NCBI RefSeq assembly: GCF_032681285.1
Contig: NZ_CP136336.1
Coordinates: 1,289,001-1,353,000 of the forward strand
Reading direction: 5' to 3'
DNA length: 64,000 bases
Source of the DNA: Piscinibacter gummiphilus
Lineage (GTDB): Bacteria > Pseudomonadota > Gammaproteobacteria > Burkholderiales > Burkholderiaceae_C
In this document: positions 43,919-53,390 of the stretch, in pieces
How the letters are laid out: each line of letters begins with the position of its first letter
Position numbering within the stretch: position 1 is the stretch's first letter
Made by a program: the position numbers and the translations under genes
The notes under the pieces: generated by a model
What the model saw: only the letters and a program-made list of their open reading frames with translations
Databases searched by the model: none
Told to the model about the DNA's origin: nothing

Positions 43919-44314
43919 TCGTTCTCCCAGCGTCGCCCTGCAGCAAGTGCTCAATGCCAGCCTGCGCACCCAGATCGATTCCCTCTGGTGGGACGGCTTC
44001 GTGAGCTACTTCGTCGGCACGGTGGCGATGCTGGTCGTCGCGCCGGCCGGCCTGGGAGCGGGAGGCCATGGCTGGGTCGCCTGGACAGGCGGCCTGTTCG
44101 GGGCCATCTTCATTGCCATCGCGATCCTGATGGCGCCGCGCCTGGGTGCGACGATGGTGCTGGCATCGCCGCCGTGGGGCAGTTGCAGCTGCTGCAGCCT
44201 TTCATGGGGTTCGGCGGGGCCGCCGTGCTACCCCACGAAAAGGTGAGCTGGACGATGCTGGTGGCGACGCTGGTCGCCGTGATCTGTGCGCCTTCGTGCT
44301 ACGCGCGGCCCTGA
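43919..44314 (+). pseudogene. Remnant of a YdcZ/DUF606-type membrane transporter
   Basis: Reads ALQQVLNASLRTQID, DGFVSYFVGTVAMLVVAP and GGLFGAIFIAIAILMAPRLG, typical of DUF606 small multidrug-like transporters. The N-terminus is missing (in-frame stop just upstream). A frameshift near 44165 moves the rest (GQLQLLQPFMGFGG ... VSWTMLVATLVAVICAP) to another frame. Not functional. Confidence 0.75.
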
Positions 44315-44982
44315 ACATGGGGAACCCAGTGCTGGCGCACAGCCGCTCGCATCCGAGCGCCCGCCGGCGTGACCATCGATCTCGCACGCATCCTGGCCGG
44401 CCGACTGGGGCTGACACTCCAACTGCTGGAGTTCGACACGCCCGGCGCCGCGGGCGCAGCGCTGAGTTCGGGCGCCGCCGACATCGGGTTCCTGGCGGTC
44501 GATCCCGTTCGCGCCCAAAAACTGCGCTTCACCTCGCCCTATGTGCGCATCGAAGGCGCCTACCTCGTTCGCGAATCCTCGCCCTTAGTCACCAACGAAG
44601 ATGTGGACCGACCCGGCATCCGCGTGGTTGTCGGCACGGCCAGCGCGTATGCCCTGTTCCTGGAACGTCATCTCTCGCAGGCGAAACTCGTCGAGGTGCC
44701 CAGGCCGAGCAGGTGGCAGACGCCTTCGCCGCCGACTCGAGCTTGAACGTGGCCGCCGGCGTCCGGCAGCAACTGCACGCCGATGCCATTCGGTTGCCTG
44801 GAATGCGGCCACTGCCGGGCGCCTTTATGACTATCGAGCAGGCGATGGTCCTGCCGCGTGACCGCAGCGAGCCTGCAGCGCGGTTCATCGAGACCTCTAT
44901 CACCGAACAGCGCTGCAGCGGCATGGTCGCCGATGCGCTTGAACGCCATGGGATCGAGGGAGCCATGGTCGCAGACGCGTAG
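44315..44982 (+). pseudogene. Remnant of an ABC-type amino-acid-like substrate-binding protein (SBP_bac_3)
   Basis: Fragments LNMGNPVLAH, then TIDLARILAGRLGLTLQLLE, ADIGFLAVDPVRAQKLRFTS and, after a frameshift near 44700, AEQVADAFAADSSLNVAAGV to a stop at 44982. The order fits family-3 solute-binding proteins but at least two shifts and no proper N-terminus make it a pseudogene. Confidence 0.75.
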
Positions 44983-45080
44983 TCTTACGGTGTCATGGAT
45001 TTCCGATCGAACCTTCTCGACTTCGGGCCGGTTGATCGATGCATGCAGTCGCGCACTGGCTACACGGAGCCGCGACTGCC

Positions 45081-46562
45081 TCAGCCATCCAGCCCGCCCA
45101 AGCACAGGTACTTGATCTCGAGGAACTCCTCGATCCCGTACTTCGAGCCCTCGCGCCCCAGCCCCGACTGCTTGACGCCGCCGAAGGGCGCCTCGGCGGT
45201 GGAGATCAGGCCGGTGTTCGCGCCGACGATGCCCGACTCCAGCTGCTCGGCCACGCGCCAGATGCGGCCCACGTCGCGGGTGTAGAAGTAGGCGGCCAGG
45301 CCGAACTCGGTGTCGTTGGCCATCGCGATGCCCTCGGCCTCGGTGTCGAAGGCGAAGACGGGCGCCAGCGGACCGAAGCTCTCCTCGCGCGCGAACAGCA
45401 TGTCCTGCGTAGCACCGGCCACCACCGTCGGCTCGTAGAACAGGCCGCCCAGCGCATGGCGCCTGCCGCCGGTGAGCACCCGGCCGCCCTTGGCCACCGC
45501 GTCGGCCACGTGCTCCTCGATCTTGGCCACCGCCTTGTCGTCGATCAGCGGGCCCTGCGTCACGCCGGCCTCCAGCCCGTTGCCGACCTTCAGCGCGCGC
45601 ACCTTCTCGACCAGCTTCGCGGTGAAGGCCTCCAGCACGCCGCGCTGCACGTAGATGCGGTTGGCGCACACGCAGGTCTGCCCGGTGTTGCGGTACTTGG
45701 AGATCATCGCGCCCTCGACCGCCGCATCCAGGTCCGCGTCGTCGAACACCAGGAAGGGCGCGTTGCCGCCCAGCTCCAGCGAGAGCTTCTTGACCGTGTC
45801 AGCCGACTGCTTCATCAGCGTACGGCCCACCTCGGTGGAGCCGGTGAAGGTGAGCTTGCGCACGATCGGGCTGGCCGTCATCTCGCCGCCGATGGCGCTG
45901 GCCGAGCCGGTGAGCACCGACAGCAGCCCGTCGGGCAGGCCGGCGCGCTGCGCCAGCTCGGCGAAGGCCAGGGCGGAGAAGGGCGTCTGCGTGGCCGGCT
46001 TGACCACCATCGCGCAGCCGGCGGCCAGCGCCGGGCCGGCCTTGCGCGTGAGCATGGCGGTGGGGAAGTTCCAGGGCGTGATGGCGGCGGTGACGCCGAT
46101 CGGCTGCTTGAGCGCCAGGATGCGCTTGTCGGCGCCGGGCGCGGGGATGGTGTCGCCGTACACCCGGCGCGCCTCCTCCGCGAACCATTCGATGAAGGAG
46201 GCCGCGTAGGCGATCTCGCCCTTGGCCTCGGCCAGCGGCTTGCCCTGCTCGCTGGTCATGATCAGCGCCAGGTCGTCGGTGTTCGCCAGCATCAGGTCGT
46301 TGAGCCTGCGCAGGATGGCGCTGCGCTCCTTGGCCGGGCGCGCGGCCCAGGCGCGCCAGGCGCCCTCGGCCGCCTCGATGGCGCGCCGCGTCTCGGCCGC
46401 GCCGCACACCGGCACGGTGCCGATGGTCTCGCCGGTGGCGGGGTTGGTCACCGCGATCGTCTTGCCTTCGTCGGCGTCGATCCATGCGCCGGCCAGAAAG
46501 GCCTGCTGGCGGAAGAGGGAAGGGTCCTTCAGGGGGAGTGCGCTCACGAGTCCGGGTTCCAT
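45081..46562 (-). CDS. gabD: NAD(P)-dependent succinate-semialdehyde dehydrogenase-type aldehyde dehydrogenase
   Basis: 493-aa aldehyde dehydrogenase with ITPWNFP, general-base Glu in LELGGNAP, nucleophile Cys in [11 protein letters not shown] and the C-terminal [20 protein letters not shown]. By eye closest to GabD-type succinate-semialdehyde dehydrogenases. As last gene of the operon starting at the SCP2-like gene it may oxidise another semialdehyde. The symbol is therefore a family label. Start at 46562, 9 bp after the receptor gene. Confidence 0.82.
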   Translation of the reverse strand: MEPGLVSALPLKDPSLFRQQAFLAGAWIDADEGKTIAVTNPATGETIGTVPVCGAAETRRAIEAAEGAWRAWAARPAKERSAILRRLNDLMLANTDDLALIMTSEQGKPLAEAKGEIAYAASFIEWFAEEARRVYGDTIPAPGADKRILALKQPIGVTAAITPWNFPTAMLTRKAGPALAAGCAMVVKPATQTPFSALAFAELAQRAGLPDGLLSVLTGSASAIGGEMTASPIVRKLTFTGSTEVGRTLMKQSADTVKKLSLELGGNAPFLVFDDADLDAAVEGAMISKYRNTGQTCVCANRIYVQRGVLEAFTAKLVEKVRALKVGNGLEAGVTQGPLIDDKAVAKIEEHVADAVAKGGRVLTGGRRHALGGLFYEPTVVAGATQDMLFAREESFGPLAPVFAFDTEAEGIAMANDTEFGLAAYFYTRDVGRIWRVAEQLESGIVGANTGLISTAEAPFGGVKQSGLGREGSKYGIEEFLEIKYLCLGGLDG

Positions 46563-46571
46563 GTCTGTTCT

Positions 46572-47543
46572 TTACTGCGGCTCGATGCCGAGGCCCTTGA
46601 GCGTGCGCGCCCAGAACGCCGTTTCCTTGTTCACTTCCTCGCCGAACATCCCAGGCGGCAGCGGCGCGGGATCGTTGCCGAGCTTGTCGCGCAGCACGGC
46701 CTGGGCATCCGCGCGGGCGAGCACGCGGTTGACGTCGTTGGTAATGCGAGCGAGTACGTGGTCCGGGGTACCTGCCGGCGCGATGATCCCGGTCCACACT
46801 TGAGGAATGAAGCCCTGGTAGCCTTCCTCTTTCACGGTGGGCAGGTCGGGCAGATCGGAGAAGCGGTGCTCGGAGACGGCCGCCAGCAAACGGACCCGAC
46901 CCGCCTTCGCTTGCTCCTTGAGCACCTGGGCGCCACCCCACACCAACTGCACGTCGTTGCGGATCAGCGCCGTGTTGTGTTCTGCCGCACCTTTGTACGC
47001 GACCGGCGTGAGATCCATGTGCAGTCCCTGCTTCAGCACCTCCATGCCGATGTCGATGATCGACGTACGCCCCAGTCCGGCATAGTTCATCGTCCCCGGC
47101 CGGGCACGGCTGAGCGCGGCGAACTCACGCAGGTTCGGAACTGGCACCTTGTTGTTGGTGGCCAGAACGATACGCAGAATCGCCAGGCGCGCCACCGGCT
47201 TCAAATCGCGGCCGATGCGGAAGTTGGCATTGCGATCAATGAGCGGCGCGATCACCAGTGACGATCCCGTCAACAGCAGAGTGTGCCCGTCGGCCGGCTG
47301 CTTGGACACGTAGTCGGCCGCCACCACGCCACCGGCACCCGGGCGGTTCTCCACGATGACGGGCTGCCCCCATTCCGCCTCAAGCCATTGAGCCACCTGG
47401 CGCGCCAGGATGTCGGTCGCCGAACCCGGACCCAGCGGCACCACCAGCTTGACCGGCATGGAGGGAAATTCCGCTGCCGGCGCGCAGATCGCCACGGCCA
47501 TCGCGGCGCAGGCGACCAGCCCTCTCAAGAATTGCTTCAGCAT
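46572..47543 (-). CDS. Bug/TTT-family periplasmic solute receptor
   Basis: 323-aa receptor: signal peptide ending AICAPAAEF, VKLVVPLGPGSATDILARQ, ENRPGAGGVVAADYV region and IIAPAGTPDHVL. Genes on both sides encode enzymes of the same operon, so its ligand is probably that pathway's substrate. Confidence 0.86.
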   Translation of the reverse strand: MLKQFLRGLVACAAMAVAICAPAAEFPSMPVKLVVPLGPGSATDILARQVAQWLEAEWGQPVIVENRPGAGGVVAADYVSKQPADGHTLLLTGSSLVIAPLIDRNANFRIGRDLKPVARLAILRIVLATNNKVPVPNLREFAALSRARPGTMNYAGLGRTSIIDIGMEVLKQGLHMDLTPVAYKGAAEHNTALIRNDVQLVWGGAQVLKEQAKAGRVRLLAAVSEHRFSDLPDLPTVKEEGYQGFIPQVWTGIIAPAGTPDHVLARITNDVNRVLARADAQAVLRDKLGNDPAPLPPGMFGEEVNKETAFWARTLKGLGIEPQ

Positions 47544-47562
47544 CGCGCAATGTCTCCTTGTT

Positions 47563-47967
47563 CTACGTCGATGGAGGCGCGGGATCCTGTGGTTGCTGCG
47601 CCTCTGCGAGATATTCGTTGGCCCATCGGAAGGCCTGGCTGCCGGTGGGCAGGCCGCAATAAATCACCAACTGGAGCAAAACCTCCTGGATTTCCTCGTG
47701 CGTCGCGCCGTTGCGTAGCGCCCCTCCCACATGGGCCTTGAATTCGACCGGCTTGTTCTGCACCGCCAGCAAGGCCAAGCAGACCAAACTGCGAATCTTC
47801 CACGACACGCCCTCGCGCGACCACAATTCACCCCAGCAATAGCGCATGGCGAGTTCGTTCAGCGGCTGCGAGAAGCTGGTACGCGCCGCGGTGCTGCTCG
47901 CCACATGGGTCTCGCCCATCACGAATCGCCGGTTGGCCACACCCTTTTCGTAGAGCGGGTCGTTCAT
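47563..47967 (-). CDS. Carboxymuconolactone decarboxylase-family protein (PcaC-like)
   Basis: 134-aa CMD-fold protein with WSREGVSWKIRSLVCLALLA and EEIQEVLLQLVIYCGLPTGS, as in PcaC, plus ATGA overlap with the hydrolase gene upstream. PcaC proteins decarboxylate gamma-carboxymuconolactone. A PcaC-PcaD-like pair (this and the next gene) suggests a beta-ketoadipate-like lactone pathway, but the surrounding genes are not those of protocatechuate catabolism. Confidence 0.8.
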   Translation of the reverse strand: MNDPLYEKGVANRRFVMGETHVASSTAARTSFSQPLNELAMRYCWGELWSREGVSWKIRSLVCLALLAVQNKPVEFKAHVGGALRNGATHEEIQEVLLQLVIYCGLPTGSQAFRWANEYLAEAQQPQDPAPPST

Positions 47968-48815
47968 GCCGACTGCTCCTCTTCGAGCATGTGCTCCAGC
48001 GCGCCATGCAGGCTGGGACGCAGCTTGGCGTAGTCCTCGATGACCGGGAAATGGCCCAGCCCCTCGATCAGCGTGAACTGGGCGCCGGGGATCGCCTCAG
48101 CCACCTGCCGGGAGACGTCAGGCAGCGCCGAATAGTCATAGTCGCCCGAGATGATCGATACCTTGCAGCGGCGCGTATCGATGTCCTTGAGTTGGGCACG
48201 CACGTCGAACTCCCGCCCGAAGGCGGTATCGCCGGCATAGACACCCGGCCCGCCCTGAGCGTAGTACCACCAATTCTCTCGCCGGGCCTCCTCCGGACTC
48301 AGAGGCGAATTCAGCCCGTACGTATAGCTGGCAGCGAACTCGCCGCCGTGGATCGCGGGGTGGTGCAGGAAGTCGTTGTGGCGGCCGATGCCATGGGCCA
48401 CGCTTTGCAGGCCGATGACGCCGCGAAGCTCCTCGCCATGATCCACCGCCAGTTGCAGCACCACGAAGCCGCCGATGGAGCAACCCAGCAGGATGGGGCG
48501 TTCCAGTTCCAGCGCCCGATAGACCTCGCGGATGCAGCCCACGTAGAGACGACGAGTGAGTTCGTACTTGCGCAGCCACCAGCCCGCGGGAGGATTCGAG
48601 CGCCCGTGGTAAGGCAGGTCGAATGCAATGACGCGAAAGCGCTGGGTGACTTCGCGGTCGTTGAGCAGGTGTCGCCACTGGCGGCTGTCGGCGCCGGCAG
48701 TGTGCAGGCACAGCAGCGGAATGCCCTGCCCCGCTTCCTCGTAGAAGATCCGGTAGGCGACACCATCGACCTCGATACCGAAGTAGCCGCCGCGGATAGG
48801 TTCGAAGCGGCTCAT
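47964..48815 (-). CDS. Alpha/beta hydrolase (PcaD/BphD-like)
   Basis: 283-aa hydrolase: nucleophile Ser113 in GCSIGG, acid Asp225 or Asp227 in SGDYDYS, His255 in EGLGHFPV. Fold resembles enol-lactone or meta-cleavage-product hydrolases. It overlaps both neighbours by ATGA, so the three proteins are made together. Ring-cleavage product hydrolysis is inferred. Confidence 0.8.
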   Translation of the reverse strand: MSRFEPIRGGYFGIEVDGVAYRIFYEEAGQGIPLLCLHTAGADSRQWRHLLNDREVTQRFRVIAFDLPYHGRSNPPAGWWLRKYELTRRLYVGCIREVYRALELERPILLGCSIGGFVVLQLAVDHGEELRGVIGLQSVAHGIGRHNDFLHHPAIHGGEFAASYTYGLNSPLSPEEARRENWWYYAQGGPGVYAGDTAFGREFDVRAQLKDIDTRRCKVSIISGDYDYSALPDVSRQVAEAIPGAQFTLIEGLGHFPVIEDYAKLRPSLHGALEHMLEEEQSA

Positions 48816-49240
48816 TGCGGCTGCCCCTGGATCTGCATCAGCTCGAGCAGCCGGGTCATGGAGCGCGCGTTCTGTGCGAACAGCAGGGTGTCGCCCTCCA
48901 TTTCGAACTCATCCACGCGCATTGCCATGGCAAAGACGCTGTTGTATAGCGGGGGCGCCGGCCGGGAGAAGAACTTGTCCCACACGGCATCCGGCGCACG
49001 GAAGCCGAAGTCGACGCGCCAGTCCAGCTTCTTGCCATGGCGCACGTCCACGACCTTGCCGTGCTGGAGTACGAGGTGGTGGCGCTGCGCGCCGAAAGCG
49101 AAGGCGACCGTGGCATTCAGATGCTGCCCCACCAGATCCATCTCGGGATCGTCGTTGATGCACTGAGCGACCTGGCGGAACCAGGCCGCGTCGCGCGGTG
49201 GAAGGCCACCCGCGTTTGATAGTGATTCAGAAGATTGCAT
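48812..49240 (-). CDS. SCP2-like (sterol-carrier-fold) small protein
   Basis: 142-aa protein with KVVDVRHGKKLDWRVDFGFR and YNSVFAMAMRVDEFEMEGDT, resembling SCP2 sterol-binding folds. Probably binds a hydrophobic ligand or stabilises an enzyme complex. ATG at 49240 preferred over a TTG 27 nt upstream. First structural gene of the operon, 75 bp after the LysR stop. Confidence 0.6.
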   Translation of the reverse strand: MQSSESLSNAGGLPPRDAAWFRQVAQCINDDPEMDLVGQHLNATVAFAFGAQRHHLVLQHGKVVDVRHGKKLDWRVDFGFRAPDAVWDKFFSRPAPPLYNSVFAMAMRVDEFEMEGDTLLFAQNARSMTRLLELMQIQGQPQ

Positions 49241-49315
49241 ACCGCCAGCGTAGGCAGCGGAGAGCAACCGCGCCAGCGAGAAATATCGAAGGCGCGCCTG
49301 GAGAAAAATCGATGA

Positions 49316-50215
49316 TCAACCCGGCCAGCGCGGCTTTGACCCGACAGCGACCACCGTCTCTCGCACGGCGGCGCCCAGGGTACTGTCGTCGTCGCGCCGC
49401 CAATGCAGGTAGTAGGGGAGCGATGGAACCAGCAGTTCCCGCACGGCGGCCACGCGCACGAGGCGCCCTTCCTTGAAGAACCGGGACGCGAACGGCTTGG
49501 GCAATACGCACAGGCCCAGGCCGGCAGCGGCCAGGGCGGCCACCGCGCCCATGCTGTTGCACGCGACGATGCGGCGGAACTTGAAGCCACGGTCCACCGC
49601 CCAGGCGTCAAGTGCGGCCGTGGCTCCGGCCTGCGCCGATGTGGTGATCACCGGCAGTTGCGTCAGCCGCTCGGGCGTCAGGACGCCATCCGGCGGCATG
49701 AAATCCTGCCCTGCCACCCAAACCATCTCGACAGCATGCAGTCTGCGCGAACTGAGCTGTGCGTCAGCCGAGCCACCCGGACACAAGGCGAAGTCAGTCT
49801 CCCCCCGCACCACGGCGGCCAACAGCTCATGCGTCACGCCGACGCGGGGCTCCAGCGCGACTTCGGGCCAGCTCTTGCGCATCCGCTGCACGAGTGCCGG
49901 CAGCCATGTGGAGGCGACCTGCTCACTGACGCCGAAGCGGCAGGTTCCCAGCAACGCCGTCGGCCCCCGCGCGCCGATGAGGACGGCGTCACGCAGAGCC
50001 AGCATCTGCCGAGCCTGGGCCAGCACACGCTCGCCGGCACCGGTGATTCGCGCCCGGGGGCCGGAGCGGTCGAACAGCCTTTCGCCGAGTTCCTCCTCCA
50101 GTTCGAGGATCCGCTTGGACAGCGAAGACTGGGTCATCGACAAGCGGTCTGCGGCCAATACGAAACTGCCTAACGTACCGGCCCAGTACACGGCTTCCAA
50201 CTCTTTCAAGGTCAT
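49316..50215 (-). CDS. LysR-type transcriptional regulator
   Basis: 299-aa LysR protein: HTH over residues 1-60 (MTLKELEAVYWAGTLGSFVL) and effector domain. It precedes, and is co-directional with, the SCP2-like/hydrolase/CMD/TTT/ALDH operon, which it likely controls. ATG at 50215 chosen over an upstream alternative start. Confidence 0.87.
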   Translation of the reverse strand: MTLKELEAVYWAGTLGSFVLAADRLSMTQSSLSKRILELEEELGERLFDRSGPRARITGAGERVLAQARQMLALRDAVLIGARGPTALLGTCRFGVSEQVASTWLPALVQRMRKSWPEVALEPRVGVTHELLAAVVRGETDFALCPGGSADAQLSSRRLHAVEMVWVAGQDFMPPDGVLTPERLTQLPVITTSAQAGATAALDAWAVDRGFKFRRIVACNSMGAVAALAAAGLGLCVLPKPFASRFFKEGRLVRVAAVRELLVPSLPYYLHWRRDDDSTLGAAVRETVVAVGSKPRWPG

Positions 50216-50507
50216 GCACGGATTGTCCGTCCAGACCAACAGTACTACCCCGCCAGTCACTCAATCTGCCTGCCCGGCTGCGTATGCCCATAGCCAACCT
50301 GTCCTGGGTACTGATCTCATTGTCCGGCCGACAGAGACGGGGCGCCGGTTCCTGCTCGCGTTCGATGCGGCACGAATCCTGCCACCATGTGCAAAGCGCC
50401 TCGGCCGCGTTCACAACGGCCTGCATACGACATCTGTCCCGGAGACTCCGCTCCAAAGCAAATGGGCTCCACGCCACGCAAGTATGTCAACCCGTGCCCG
50501 CCCAGTC
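50216..50507. other. Right edge of cargo, between LysR and traI
   Basis: 292 bp with no confident gene. It contains the minus-strand promoter region for the LysR operon and the boundary with the conserved traI backbone gene. No direct repeat shared with the traR-tphA1 gap (2145-2314) was found by eye. Confidence 0.4.
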
Positions 50508-52469
50508 TCAACAGATTCCAATGCCGCGCCGATACCCGATCTCCCATGCCACTTCGCGACCATGAAGTGTGGCGGCAACCTGCTTGCCCAGGCGTGATTC
50601 AATGACTGGTTTCCACGGCACCAGGCTAAACCCTACGCCGTCGTCCAGGAGGGCATAGCGGCCGCTGACGAGCATGAGGCTGCGCCGATAGGTGGCGGCC
50701 AACTTCTGTCCATTGGCCGGCCTCCGGTACTTCAAGCCAGTTTCGGAGGCGATTGCCCGCGCAGTCTCCGAAAGCTCTCGATCCCGCAAGGTCGCCAGCA
50801 GGTTGCGAGCGAAGACAACGCGCTGGCCCCGGCGCTCGGCCAGCCCCTGCCCGATCAGGAACTCCACACGCTGCCGCATGGCCTCGCGCACCTGTGCACC
50901 AAAGCCCTGCACAGCCGGCCGAGCCATATCGCCCGCCACCAGCCCCCGATCCAGCCAAGTCGCACCGATGGCCCTGACCTGCTGCTCGATAGACAGGTGC
51001 GAGCGCAATAGGACGGCGCGCCGTGGCATCTTCAGCGCGCCATGCTCCCGAGCTTGCCGCAACAGGTCCGATGGCACGGTCCAGGCGCCGTCGGCGATGC
51101 GCTCCACGATGCCGCTGCGGCGCAGCGCCTCCAGTCGGCGCACGTGGATCTCCACCGTGGTCTCGGGATCCCGGTCGCCGGTCTGCACGAGCTGCGCCCG
51201 ATGGCTGGCCGGGGTGTAGATGCCGTCCCTGGCCACGGCCAGGATATTCCGATCCACGATGCTCTCCCGCGTTGGCGGCCGAAACTCCACGATGCCGCCC
51301 AGCGGTAGTCCGCCCAGGTCGATGCCAGCCGGCAGTTTCAGGTAGTACGCCCGTCCGTCGATGCCATCGACCACCAGGCAGGGTCGGTCATGCAGTTCAT
51401 CGCCCAGCCCCTTGCCCGCGATACGCCCGACGACGGACGCATCCGCCGGAGGATCGGTCACCAACTCGCGCTGCTCGCCCTTCATGGCCCGGTGCATGGT
51501 GCGCAGGATGTCGCCGCGCTCGCCCATGGCGGCCAGCGTCTGGTCCATGCCAGCCGCCAGCCGCCAGCGGTTCGCGTCGATGCGCTCGGCCAGCGACATG
51601 GCTTCGAGCCGCTGCAGCCGGGCGCGCAGCAGCGTCCGGCGCTGCGTGCCGGGTACGTTGCCTGCCCCCTCGGTCAGGTCCACGACGTCCACCTCGGCTT
51701 GGCGCAGTAGTTGACGATCCAGACCGGTGAGGCGCTGCTGCTCCACCTCGCGCTGCAGGCTCTGGCGGATCTCGGCCTCGGTGCGCGGCCCCATCCATTC
51801 GGTCGCGATCTCGCAGGCGCGCAGGCGCACGCCGTGGGCCAGGTAGTCGGGCGCGATCACGAGGTCACGGCCCTGGCGCTCACTGCCTATCCAGCCACGC
51901 AGCACGATGTGGGTGTGCGGGTTGTCCGTGTCCCAGTGGTCTACGGCGACCCAGTCCAGCGGAGTCTCCAGGTCGATCTCCATGCGCCGCATCAGTTGCC
52001 GCGTGAAGCCCCTGAGGTCCTGCAGTTCCGGAGCATCCTCCGGCGAGACGATGAGGCGGAACTGGTGCCGGTCGCCCCGGCCGCGTTCCTCGAAGGCCTG
52101 GAGGTCCGCCGCGTCGGTGTCGGCGCCATAGGCCTGTCCTTTCTGTCCGTTGCGGGTCACGCCCTCGCGCTCGATGTAGCGCAGGTGTGCCGACACCGCT
52201 TTTGCACCCGCGCGCTTCAGCACGACGAAGCGGGACTTGATGACCACGCGCCGGGCGCTCGCGCCGAGGCCGCGGCCGGCCAGTCCGGCGGCCATGCGCC
52301 CCCGGCCGAAGGTCGAGGCGGGGCGTGCACCGCGTGTGTCTGACGCCTTGACCCCGGACTTCGACACGGCCTTGAGCACCTGGGACACGAAGCGCTGGGA
52401 ACGCGGCCCGGAGCGCGCTCTGGGCGGTGTCGGACGGAGGCGAAAGCGGTCATCGTCAGCGTCAGCCAT
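50508..52469 (-). CDS. traI: TraI-type MOBP-like relaxase of Tn4371-family ICE (DUF3363)
   Basis: 653-aa relaxase that nicks oriT and pilots the strand. Conserved pieces are SAHLRYIEREG (His95), HQFRLIVSPED (His135) and DHWDTDNPHTHIVLRG (His178, His185, His187), the three-His metal site. C-terminal part matches DUF3363 TraI proteins (RYALLDDGVGFSLVPW). The final VAWEIGYRRG is close to the family's usual end, so the gene appears intact. Weak ribosome site at the ATG 52469. Confidence 0.91.
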   Translation of the reverse strand: MADADDDRFRLRPTPPRARSGPRSQRFVSQVLKAVSKSGVKASDTRGARPASTFGRGRMAAGLAGRGLGASARRVVIKSRFVVLKRAGAKAVSAHLRYIEREGVTRNGQKGQAYGADTDAADLQAFEERGRGDRHQFRLIVSPEDAPELQDLRGFTRQLMRRMEIDLETPLDWVAVDHWDTDNPHTHIVLRGWIGSERQGRDLVIAPDYLAHGVRLRACEIATEWMGPRTEAEIRQSLQREVEQQRLTGLDRQLLRQAEVDVVDLTEGAGNVPGTQRRTLLRARLQRLEAMSLAERIDANRWRLAAGMDQTLAAMGERGDILRTMHRAMKGEQRELVTDPPADASVVGRIAGKGLGDELHDRPCLVVDGIDGRAYYLKLPAGIDLGGLPLGGIVEFRPPTRESIVDRNILAVARDGIYTPASHRAQLVQTGDRDPETTVEIHVRRLEALRRSGIVERIADGAWTVPSDLLRQAREHGALKMPRRAVLLRSHLSIEQQVRAIGATWLDRGLVAGDMARPAVQGFGAQVREAMRQRVEFLIGQGLAERRGQRVVFARNLLATLRDRELSETARAIASETGLKYRRPANGQKLAATYRRSLMLVSGRYALLDDGVGFSLVPWKPVIESRLGKQVAATLHGREVAWEIGYRRGIGIC

Positions 52470-52853
52470 CGCGAAGGCCCCGGCGCATCGAGGCGCAGTG
52501 CAGCGTGGACGGCACGCGCCAGACTATTGCAGCGGCAGCGAATTGGCGTCCGCACGGCACACAACGCCGCAGGCGACGTGCCGTGCCCACCCCACGTGCA
52601 GACTGGAGAAGCGCCCCGAGGCGTGCCGGCCCTTTTCTCTTGCCCTCTGCCTGCGCCCCCCGCATCCGCTCGCGGCTCCGGCATGCCGCCAGCCGCGCAC
52701 GGCGCGCGCAGCGCAGCCCGCGAGGCTGCGCGGGTGCAGCGGGCGCTGCGCGCTTGCGACGGGATTCCTGCACGCTGGAATGCAGCCGAAGTGCAGCTTC
52801 GGCCGCAGTCCGGCGACAGGCTCGGCGCATGCGTGGACGCAAGCGCATGACAC
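52470..52853. other. 384-bp gap upstream of traI: candidate oriT region
   Basis: No gene. It holds a perfect 7-bp hairpin GCCGAAG-TGCAG-CTTCGGC at 52785-52803 and an inverted pair ATTCC (52764-52768) / GGAAT (52777-52781) around ATTCCTGC, which resembles the IncP-type nic pattern YATCCTGY. Position next to the relaxase gene fits an origin of transfer, but the match is only partial. Confidence 0.4.
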
Positions 52854-53390
52854 TCACCATGTCCACAAGGGTCGCGCGATGCCGAGCACGGCGGCGGCAT
52901 CGATGGGGCCGAAGTAGCGGCTGTCGAACGACGCCGGATGGGTGTTGCTGAGCAGGAAAAGTTCGCTCTGCATGAGCGCCCGGCACTGCGCCCGGGGATG
53001 CAGCGGCCGGCGCGCGCCATCGTGCGTGAGCACAGCCGCCACGGGCACCCCGTCGATCCACACCAGGCGATCAAAGACGCACACCGCCTGCGGCGCCATG
53101 GCGCCGATGCGCTTGAGGATCGGCACGCCCTCGGGCAGGTAGCCGCGCTGCGCCGCGAACGCGGCCACGCCAGCGGGGAGCCGAGCCAAGACGATGCTGC
53201 CTACCTGCAACGATTCTTGCAGCGAGCCGGGATGACCGAGCGCATCGACGCGATACCACCCGCGCGCCACGCTCGCGCTCGGGTTGAAGACGATCCGCAC
53301 CGGAAGCGGCACCGCCGCAGGCGTGGCAATCGCCGCCACGGCGAGCGCCATGCACGCCAGCAACGCGAGGCGGTGCATACGCGCGATCAT
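52854..53390 (-). CDS. traF: TraF conjugative-transfer signal peptidase (S26 family)
   Basis: 178-aa membrane-anchored serine protease that matures the pilin. Hydrophobic N-terminus to about residue 25, catalytic Ser in NPSASVARGWYRV (Ser38 or Ser40) and Lys93 in ILKRIGA. Its ATG overlaps the stop of the DUF2840 gene. It sits upstream of traI on the same strand, as in Tn4371-like elements. Confidence 0.87.
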   Translation of the reverse strand: MIARMHRLALLACMALAVAAIATPAAVPLPVRIVFNPSASVARGWYRVDALGHPGSLQESLQVGSIVLARLPAGVAAFAAQRGYLPEGVPILKRIGAMAPQAVCVFDRLVWIDGVPVAAVLTHDGARRPLHPRAQCRALMQSELFLLSNTHPASFDSRYFGPIDAAAVLGIARPLWTW

